Below are positions 54,272-62,700 of a stretch of 64,000 nt of DNA, piece after piece (positions within the stretch are counted from its first letter, which is position 1; every line of letters begins with the position of its first letter). The stretch is taken from the NCBI GenBank assembly GCA_023229465.1, contig JALNZE010000004.1, positions 106,764-170,763 on the forward strand. Direction: 5' to 3'. The position numbers and the translations under genes are program-made. Origin of the DNA: Chitinophagaceae bacterium. GTDB lineage: Bacteria; Bacteroidota; Bacteroidia; Chitinophagales; Chitinophagaceae. Under the pieces are notes generated by a model, which had not been told where the DNA came from, did not search any database, and was given only the letters and a program-made list of their open reading frames with translations.

Positions 54272-55186
54272 ATGGTTAATATAACCCATAAGTCCAATTC
54301 ACTAAGAAAGGCGATTGCCGGCGCTGTGGTATTGGTATCTTCCAACAAAACCATACATGCGATTGAACATAAACTTGTTCCAAAGGGGGATGTGTTTGCT
54401 TTCGCGAAAGTTGCCGCTTTATTTGCCGTTAAAAAAACCAGTGATATCATTCCTGATTGTCATCCCCTTCCGGTAGAATATGCTGATATCCGTTTTCGGA
54501 TAAATGGGTTACAAATAGAGATAGAAGTGGAAGTGCATACCATTTACAAAACGGGTGTAGAAGTGGAAGCCATGCATGGGGCTTCTGTGGCCGCGCTTAC
54601 TTTGTATGATATGCTTAAACCCATTGATCCAACCATTGTAATACAAACGATCAGGTTAGTAGAAAAGAAAGGCGGAAAATCGTCATACCCATTGAAGGAA
54701 GGCCGGTCTGTTCATGCCGCAGTGATTGTTTGTTCAGATACTGTGTTTCAGCAAAAAGCCGGGGATAAGGCCGGGTTGGCCGTGATAGAAAAATTAAAAA
54801 CATATCAGGTAGATACCCTTCATTATGAAGTAATAGCTGATGAAGCCGCCTCTATTGTGGCGCAGGTTGAGGCAAATACGGATGGTACCATTCAATTGCT
54901 TTTACTGGTAGGTGGAACAGGTGTTTCACCAAGAGATATTACACCCGACACTGTTCAACCATTGCTTGATAGGGAATTAAAGGGTGTAATGGAAGCCGCC
55001 CGCAGGTATGGCCAGGAGAGAATGCCCTATGCCATGTTATCCAGGAGTGTGGCTGGATTTGTGAAGGATACATTGGTACTAACCCTGCCCGGTTCTACCG
55101 CCGGAGCGATAGAATACCTGGATGCCTTATTCCCTCAAATATTACATGTGTTTGATGTAGCAAATGGCGAGAGGCACGGGTTGTAG
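54272..55186 (+). CDS. moaCB: MoaC-MoaB bifunctional fusion
   Basis: A 304-aa fusion. Residues 1 to about 148 are MoaC (cyclic pyranopterin monophosphate synthase), with D-C-H-P-L-P near residue 67 and M-H-G-A-S-V-A-A-L-T-L-Y-D-M near residue 106. Residues about 155-304 are a MoaB/Mog domain (molybdopterin adenylyltransferase) with V-G-G-T-G-V-S-P-R-D and L-P-G-S-T-A-G-A. The fusion is known in Bacteroidota. It completes the Moco set and is followed by a small terminator. Confidence 0.93.
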   Translation: MVNITHKSNSLRKAIAGAVVLVSSNKTIHAIEHKLVPKGDVFAFAKVAALFAVKKTSDIIPDCHPLPVEYADIRFRINGLQIEIEVEVHTIYKTGVEVEAMHGASVAALTLYDMLKPIDPTIVIQTIRLVEKKGGKSSYPLKEGRSVHAAVIVCSDTVFQQKAGDKAGLAVIEKLKTYQVDTLHYEVIADEAASIVAQVEANTDGTIQLLLLVGGTGVSPRDITPDTVQPLLDRELKGVMEAARRYGQERMPYAMLSRSVAGFVKDTLVLTLPGSTAGAIEYLDALFPQILHVFDVANGERHGL

Positions 55187-55233
55187 AGTAATACCCTATG
55201 CCAATGGGCACTATATTCGCGATGTAACTGTAT

Positions 55234-55257
55234 ATGCTTTTTGGAAAGCATCTTTTG
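55234..55257 (+). terminator. Likely terminator after moaCB
   Basis: A 7-bp perfect stem (ATGCTTT / AAAGCAT) with a four-base loop, followed by CTTTTG. It lies 48 bp after moaCB. The rest of the 235-bp convergent gap shows nothing else clear. Confidence 0.5.
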
Positions 55258-55421
55258 AAATATAGGAAGCCCGGTATGGCGCAGGTAAAAAGAGTACCAT
55301 GACTGGGGTATATCATTTTTGCGTTATATCACTTCAGTTTTTTGTTTTTATGAGTTTGCCATTGCATATTTAGTGATATAAGACTAATAATATGCATCAT
55401 TTTCCTTACCTGAAAATTTAG

Positions 55422-56120
55422 TTAGATTTTGGGCCCTTTGAAAAAACCTGATATCAAAGAAGTGTTCATCCTCGATACTGGTATTTCGGTTTCATTAATA
55501 AATAAGGATTTTGTAGTAAATCGTAATACACATGCTATGTTAACTATAAATGAACGGTGAACTCTCAAAAATTGGTGTTCAGGTAATTGATCCTCTGCCC
55601 ATTCAAGTGATTGTCTTGATAGTATCTTCTGTGTTTTAGTATATATGTTAATATAATTGCCACTACTTTCTATATACTGTATATCAGTATGCGGTATTCT
55701 TAGGGTAGCCCCACCATCTTTTACCTGCATAAATTTTACTTCTTTTGATTCAATAGACTTTAATGCAATTTGTATTGCCGCAAAGAGGTCGGATTTTTTT
55801 ATGGGCTTTGTAATATAGGCGGCAGCCTTTGTATTCGTTGCTTTTTGAATAACCAGCAGATCAGCATTCGCTGTTATAAATATATAAGGAACCTGCCCTC
55901 TTTCATCAATCAGTTTTGCCAGTTCTATTCCATCCAATGGATTCTGCAAATGTATATCCATTAAAACCAGATCTGGTTTAAAATGATCGATTGCAGGCAA
56001 AACATGATTTTTATTGTGTACCATTGAAACATGGTGCAGGCCAAATGAATTTAGGTAATCTTTTATATGCTCGGCGATTAAAACCTCATCTTCTACAACA
56101 AGTATTTTGGCAGAACTCAT
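55422..56120 (-). CDS. LytTR-family response regulator
   Basis: A 232-aa two-component regulator. The receiver domain (about 5-120) has the acidic pocket V-V-E-D-E and the phosphoacceptor aspartate in V-L-M-D-I-H. A LytTR DNA-binding domain follows (about 135-230), with I-E-S-S-G-N-Y-I-N-I-Y-T and H-R-S-F-I-V-N. Its ATG overlaps the kinase stop codon by 4 bp, so the pair is co-translated. Target genes are unknown. Confidence 0.94.
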   Translation of the reverse strand: MSSAKILVVEDEVLIAEHIKDYLNSFGLHHVSMVHNKNHVLPAIDHFKPDLVLMDIHLQNPLDGIELAKLIDERGQVPYIFITANADLLVIQKATNTKAAAYITKPIKKSDLFAAIQIALKSIESKEVKFMQVKDGGATLRIPHTDIQYIESSGNYINIYTKTQKILSRQSLEWAEDQLPEHQFLRVHRSFIVNIACVLRFTTKSLFINETEIPVSRMNTSLISGFFKGPKI

Positions 56121-59100
56121 AATATGACAGGTTTAAAAATTAGGATAAATACAAAATGATTATTATAATCAATAGAATAGTTTCCTTCCAACTGGCGGCT
56201 GAATATATCTACTAACCGGCTACCCAAACCCTTTTGTGCGTCATAGTCGCCATTAAAGCCATTTCCATTATCGGCTACCAGCAAATGCAGGTAGCCGATT
56301 TTTGGATCTTTTGTGAGGCGGATCGTTATTTTGGGGGAAGGAATTTTTTTAAAAGCATATTTAAACGAATTACTTACCAATTCTGAAATGATCATCCCCA
56401 GCGCAATGGCTGATCTTGAATCTATATAAATATCTTCCACCTCGATGTGGAAATCAATGGGGTGTTTATCGTTGCTGGCCATTTCTTTCAGGTTGTCGAT
56501 CAATTCATGAATGTATTGAACGGTGGAAACTCCCTGCATATCTTTTTTATAATACAATAATTCATGTACCAGCGACATAGCTTTTATCCGCCGGGTGGTT
56601 CCCAGTAAAGCCAGCAGTGTATCCTTTGAATGATTGTTGCTCATCTGCATCTCAACCATAGCTGCAATTAATTGAAGATTGTTTTTTACCCTATGGTTGA
56701 TCTCTTGTATTAAAATATCCTTTTCCTGGTTCTGATGATCTATCACCTCATAGCTTTTTTGTAAATCCTCTTTTTCTTTTACAATCTGATTGGTTTGTTC
56801 AGCAACCCTGTTTTTTAATCGGGTATTGATTATTTTTTGCAGGGTTGCCTTCCGTCTAAAATAACTGATAATACCTGTAATTAATAAGCAGGCGCCGAAT
56901 ATCCGGAACAACCAGGTGTTGTACCAGAATTCATTGATACGGACAAAAACTGGTGTTGAATAATAAATATGATTATTGTCTTTAGCCATTAGGATTATAC
57001 GGTAATTACCCGGCAGGACTTCACTAATGGCAATATGGCCTTTACTTCCCGATGAATTGATACTCGTATCTCCCCTGTCTGAAATTAACAGGTATTTCAT
57101 TTCTAAATTATTTTCCCTGCCCCAGAAAATAGCGGTATAATTTATGTTTATTTTTTGATTAGGTAAGATGGATAGGCTGGAATGGGGATCCTGTATTTTA
57201 TCATCCACAAGAACCTGCCTGATGGAAAAAACGGGTGGCTTATTTTGCCGGTGCAGAAAATCGGGATTGAAAACCAGTTTATTTTCCCGCATTGACCAAT
57301 AGGGAATCCCCTTAGAATCAAGTAAGACTATATCCATATTCAGGATATAGGATCCATTGGATTGATTAAAAACAGTATGCTCATTTATTGAAATATCCTT
57401 TAATAGGAAGGTCTCTATTCCCTTATCTGTAGAGATCCAGATTTTTCCAAGGCCATCACGGATAATCGTTTTTATATTATTGGATGAAAGACCATTGGCG
57501 GTGGTCAGTTGGTAAACACGATTATTACGTATGAGTAATAATCCATTGTAATTGGTTACTAAAAGTTTTGTATTGCCATCAATTGCCAGCATACCATTCA
57601 CCTGGTCTTTAAACTGTTTGTTACCTATGAACAGCGTCTCAATACCTGATTCGCCCATGCGTTGAAAACCATTGGAAAAAGTCCAGTATATTTTTTTGTC
57701 TGCATCCAGAAAAAGTTGGTTAACCAGGTCAGACAGTAAACCGGATTTTGACGAATAATGCCAGAAACTGTTAGTATCATAGAGCATCAGACCAAACGAG
57801 GTTGGACAGAACCATACATTTTTATCAGCATCTTTTTTTATAGATCGAATAACCTGATTGTCTGTAAAATCAGTAAAATGATACGCAGTATAATCTGTTT
57901 CTTTTACACGCACAATTCCATTTCCATGGCTGGCTAACCAAAGGGTTCCATCTTCATTTAAAATACCATCCAGTGAGTATAAAAAGTGTTCAACCCGGTT
58001 TGTTATATTTAAAAAAGAAGTAGCGGTACTTCCTTTTTGATATACCAGGTTTTTACCTTCCGTTACAATCCAATTACCTTTTTTATAATCAGGCAATACA
58101 GCTCTTACATATCCCAATGCAGGATTATCATAGCTCTGTACATAAAAACAATTTTCATTAATCCTGGAAAAACCAGAAAGCGTACTGCTTACCCATATAT
58201 TTTTAAAACTGTCTTCAAAGAGGTAAAAGGGATACCTGTTCAATAATCCATTCGATTCATTGATGATCAGCAGGTTGGTTTTATTGAAATAGCTTACCGA
58301 AGAACCATAGGAAGAAAGCCATAGGCCTCCTGGCGCTTTTTTGATATCATAAATGCGTTCGTCAAAATTGCCTGAAAAAGAATATTGAATCGTATCAGTT
58401 AATCCTATTCGAATAAGGCCAGATATAAACCCGCCAGCCCAGATACCTTCTTCATCCTCATAAAAAGAAAGAAATATAGGTAAATTTATATTTTTTGAAG
58501 CACTGAAGAGTTGCAGCATTTTTTCTGACTGTATCTTAATAATACCAATCTCATGAGTAGCAAGAAACAGGTCCCCCTTTTTATCCAGATGGATAGCCAT
58601 TATATACTCATCGGGCAACCCGCATCTTTTATCAAAGATGCGGATAGAAGTTCCGTCAATACAGATAGCGCCCTTTTTTTTGGTAGATACCCAAATTCTT
58701 TGTAAGTAGTCTAACTGTACTTTAACACAGGTAATTTTTGAAAAATCAATTTCTTCGCTTTGAAAAGTAAAAAGAGAATCATGTTGAATATAATATACCC
58801 CATTCTCCGAAGCCAGCCATAATCTATTCTGATGGTCATAGGCAAGTGATAGATTGGGCAGATCGGGTAACCCATTCTTTTGGTTGTACAAAAAATAATG
58901 GTACCCATCATACCTGATCAATCCACCACCTGATGCTATCCAGATATGGTGTTCCGCATCTTCTGCAAAGTCGGTTGTATTACTGCCCGCAAACCCATGT
59001 ATCTTATCAGTATAAGAAATATTGAATGCTGCATTATCCCTGGTCTGGAGTGCAGGTGCATCTATTATTTCGGGGGCTGCTAACTTTTCCCCTTTAATAT

Positions 59101-59368
59101 GGATTGTTTGTAAAATGGGTAGCGTTTTACCCATGTGTATTACCCTGGTTCCCGGATCAATCTTTCTTTGGGAAATGGTTCTGGAATTATTTTGAGAAAC
59201 CTTTTTTGTCATCCGGAACTTATGAATGGTTACCGGAAGTTTATCAGGTTTCTGTTTTTTAGGCGAGCTTACCCATACCGCATCTCCAATATAATTAGGT
59301 TGCCGCACCTGGCTTTTCCCTTGTATAAAAAGAGTAAACAATAGCAATATAAAAGAGATCAATCGCAT
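56117..59368 (-). CDS. Propeller-sensor histidine kinase (HisKA_2 type)
   Basis: A 1,083-aa membrane kinase. A signal peptide is followed by a long periplasmic part with two-component-regulator propeller repeats (for example G-L-P-D-L-P-N-L-S near residue 167) and a Y_Y_Y-like domain at about 735-800. One transmembrane helix lies near 820-840, then a coiled coil and a HisKA_2 dimerisation domain with the phosphoacceptor histidine in E-I-N-H-R-V-K-N-N-L (about residue 893). A HATPase domain ends the protein. Unlike the classical hybrid systems of polysaccharide loci, the regulator is a separate LytTR protein. The ligand is unknown. Confidence 0.92.
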   Translation of the reverse strand: MRLISFILLLFTLFIQGKSQVRQPNYIGDAVWVSSPKKQKPDKLPVTIHKFRMTKKVSQNNSRTISQRKIDPGTRVIHMGKTLPILQTIHIKGEKLAAPEIIDAPALQTRDNAAFNISYTDKIHGFAGSNTTDFAEDAEHHIWIASGGGLIRYDGYHYFLYNQKNGLPDLPNLSLAYDHQNRLWLASENGVYYIQHDSLFTFQSEEIDFSKITCVKVQLDYLQRIWVSTKKKGAICIDGTSIRIFDKRCGLPDEYIMAIHLDKKGDLFLATHEIGIIKIQSEKMLQLFSASKNINLPIFLSFYEDEEGIWAGGFISGLIRIGLTDTIQYSFSGNFDERIYDIKKAPGGLWLSSYGSSVSYFNKTNLLIINESNGLLNRYPFYLFEDSFKNIWVSSTLSGFSRINENCFYVQSYDNPALGYVRAVLPDYKKGNWIVTEGKNLVYQKGSTATSFLNITNRVEHFLYSLDGILNEDGTLWLASHGNGIVRVKETDYTAYHFTDFTDNQVIRSIKKDADKNVWFCPTSFGLMLYDTNSFWHYSSKSGLLSDLVNQLFLDADKKIYWTFSNGFQRMGESGIETLFIGNKQFKDQVNGMLAIDGNTKLLVTNYNGLLLIRNNRVYQLTTANGLSSNNIKTIIRDGLGKIWISTDKGIETFLLKDISINEHTVFNQSNGSYILNMDIVLLDSKGIPYWSMRENKLVFNPDFLHRQNKPPVFSIRQVLVDDKIQDPHSSLSILPNQKININYTAIFWGRENNLEMKYLLISDRGDTSINSSGSKGHIAISEVLPGNYRIILMAKDNNHIYYSTPVFVRINEFWYNTWLFRIFGACLLITGIISYFRRKATLQKIINTRLKNRVAEQTNQIVKEKEDLQKSYEVIDHQNQEKDILIQEINHRVKNNLQLIAAMVEMQMSNNHSKDTLLALLGTTRRIKAMSLVHELLYYKKDMQGVSTVQYIHELIDNLKEMASNDKHPIDFHIEVEDIYIDSRSAIALGMIISELVSNSFKYAFKKIPSPKITIRLTKDPKIGYLHLLVADNGNGFNGDYDAQKGLGSRLVDIFSRQLEGNYSIDYNNHFVFILIFKPVIL

Positions 59369-59752
59369 AACTGATACCTAAAATAGTAATTTTGGCGACT
59401 TACGCATAATCTTTAATTTAAAAGACAGGGTTTTGGATGTGAATGACTCCCAAAAATATCTTTTTACTATCTGTCAGGTGTGCTTTAAGTAATTCACACC
59501 CATTTTTATGCATTTCAAACCATTTTAACTTAAAAGTGATGTGATGAAGAACTAAGTTAATATTTTAGAGTAGCGATATGCTTGGTTAACGGTATTGCTT
59601 TTTAAAATCCTATTCCTGTCCATTGCTGAGGAGGAAATATCCACTCTAAGGGATTCTGTGAGACAATTTCCATTTTTAACTTTTACCATAGCTGCCAATA
59701 TTGTATGTATTTGCGGTGTTATTTTTTTAGCATACTACCAAAAACTGTCATT
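59369..59752. other. 384-bp divergent intergenic region
   Basis: It separates the kinase gene (minus) from the giant surface protein (plus) and must hold both promoters. On the minus strand a TATTTTAG lies close to the kinase start (about 59380-59387), one base off the TAnnTTTG -7 consensus. No open frame of convincing quality, hairpin terminator or repeat was seen. Confidence 0.5.
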
Positions 59753-62700
59753 ATGAAACAATGTTTTACCCGAATCAGCGCTGATCGCAAGTGTACCCTG
59801 TCTTCTTTTGCACGCCATACATGGCACGCTTCCACAAAAATAGCAATTGCCATAATTGCCACTTTTTTGTTGTTTGTAACAAATGCCAATGCACAGTCAG
59901 CTACTGCCCTCAATTTTGACGGGACAAATGACTATGTTGCTGTAAATAATCCGTACCGTACGTTCAACAAGGAGATCACGGTGGAATTCTGGATGAATAC
60001 ACCTTCTGCTAATATGCCTTTTGGTTCTGTGATTGGCCAGGGAACCAGCAATGTAGATGATATGACAAATAATGTGTGGTTGATGCATCCCAATTTAAAT
60101 GGCACTATGACCTTTTATGTGAATGATGCCGGAACCTGGAGGGCTGCTCAATGTAATATCATTGCCGGATCCTGGCATCATTATGCAGGTGTGGCAAGTG
60201 CTGCCAGTACAAAAATTTATGTGGATGGGGCCTTGATATATACCGGAGCCGGTATTTCGAATACTATTTTGAGTAATAGCAGTTCTGTTATTCATATCGG
60301 AAAAGATGTGAGATATAATATAGGTAAACCATTTGACATACCTAGATATGGCAATATGTCGATAGATGAGGTTCGTATCTGGAACCGCGCTCTTTGCCAG
60401 GCTGAAATAGTGAATAATATGAACTGCCAGGTCAATGCTCAAACTGGATTGCAGGAGGTCTATCATTTTAATCATGGTCTTGTAAATTCAAATAATGCGG
60501 GTGTTACTACATTAACAGATGCCAGCGGCAATATTGGCAGAGATGGAACCTTAAATAATTTTGGCCTTACCGGATTAACTTCAAACTGGGATGCTTCCGG
60601 TTCTACCAATACAGGAACTTGCGCAGCATTTGTAGCACCAACCGCGCCTATTACAGGAACAACTTCTATATGCATCGGTACCTCTACAACGTTGGCAAAT
60701 GCTAATATAGGTGGAACCTGGTCAAGTAGTAATACTGCTGTTGCAACTATCAATGCTTCATCTGGATTAGTGAATAGTGTAGCTCAGGGAACAACTACCA
60801 TTACGTATAAAACAGAATGCGGGGGCGTTTCAACCACTACACTTACAGTTGGTGATATAATCCCACCCACCATTACCTGTCCCGCCAATCAGGTACTCAA
60901 CCTTGATGCCAATTGTAATGCCACATTACCGGATTACAGAAGTTTAGTAACTGCTTCTGATAATTGCACTGCATCCAATGCATTAGTCATCACACAAAGT
61001 CCGGCCGCTGGAACAGTTGTGAGTACAAAAGGTGTACAGATCATTACCTTTACTGTAACAGATGCATCTAATAACAGCAGCACTTGTACCATAACGGTTG
61101 ATAAAAAAGATGTTACTGCGCCTGTTATTACCTGTACGGCATCTATTACCGTGAACAACACCGCCAATACCTGTGGAGCGGTGGTTAATTACATCAACCC
61201 CAAAGCCACAGACAACTGTACAGGCGGAGCCTTCAACTTCTTTACTCAGGGCGAACCCAATAACTATCCCAATACTTATAACGTGGGAGAAGATTATATA
61301 CAACTCTACACCAGTGGTAAATGGAATGATTTACCCAACTATTCATTAAACCGTTCGCTTGTAGAATTCAATTCAATCATATCAACTGTATTCAATGGCT
61401 ATAGTTTAATCGGCACATTGGGTGGGCATACTTATTATTATTCTACTGCATCAGCTACCTGGACAGATTCTCGTGCAGCAGCGCAAGCGATTGGAGGAGA
61501 CCTGGCTTCTATCAATACCCTGCAAGAAAGTACCTTCCTTGCACCGTATGGTGGAAATACATGGGTAGGTGGCTATCAGGATAAGAGTGTGCCAGGATTC
61601 AGAGAGCCAGGAGATGCCAGTCAGAATTTCTTGGGATGGAAATGGGTAGATGGAACCAAACTGGGTGCAGGTCAGATAACCATTACACAAATTGAAGGAT
61701 TGCCATCAGGTTCTACATTCCCGATAGGAGTTACTACCAATACATTCAAGGCTACAGATGAATCTGGTAATTCAAGCACCTGCGGCTTTACTGTAACAGT
61801 AAAAGATATTCAACCACCGGTTATAACATGTCCGGCAAACCAAACAGTATCTGCCACCAGTGCATCGGGTGCAGTGGTAAATTATACTACACCTGTTGGA
61901 ACGGATAATTGTTCTGGTGCTACAACAATTAGAACTGTAGGTTTGGCTAGTGGTTCAACCTTCCCGATTGGAACAACAACAGTTATACATACAGTAACAG
62001 ATGCGGCTGGATTAACAGCCAGTTGCTCATTTACAGTTACAGTAAGCGGATTAGCTCCTGTGATCGTTTGTCCTGCAAATATTACGGTCAGCAATGATCC
62101 GGGCCAGTGTGGTGCCAATGCAAGTTTTGCAGCAACTGAAACAACAGGTGTGCCTGCATCTTCCATTACATATTCAAAAGCCCCTGGTAGCTTCTTCCCG
62201 GTTGGAACAACTACGGTAACAGCTACGGCAACAAATTCATTGGGAAGTTCGTCCTGCACATTTACAGTTACTGTTACCGCAATTGATTCAGATGGAGATG
62301 GTATTCCTGATGCATGTGATGCTGATGCTGATAATGATGGAATTCCAAATGTTTTAGAATGTAACAAATCAAATTTCTATTGGTCCAACCCTCCAGCCGT
62401 TAGTGGTAACACAGCAACCGGAACCATTAATGGAATTGGGTATACGTATACGTCATCATCACCAGTAACAACTACGGGTAATTTGTATGCCCACTATCTT
62501 TTCCCTGTATCATATGGAGTGCCGGATGCAAACCCTACTATTCAAAATATTTATGTCACCAATAATACCATCACCTTTGCAAGCCCAATGACCAATCCGG
62601 TGCTGGTGTTTGCTTCCATAGGCCAGACTGGTGTACCGGTTCCTATTATATTCGGTGCACCGATAGAAATCGTTTGGTCAAAAGATGTGGTATCAAATTC

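Noticed and set aside
59719..61690. Minus-strand open frames under the LamG/HYR coding region
   Set aside because: The plus-strand frame here is continuous, begins with a signal peptide and has clear domain motifs; the opposite frames are short and unrelated to any family.
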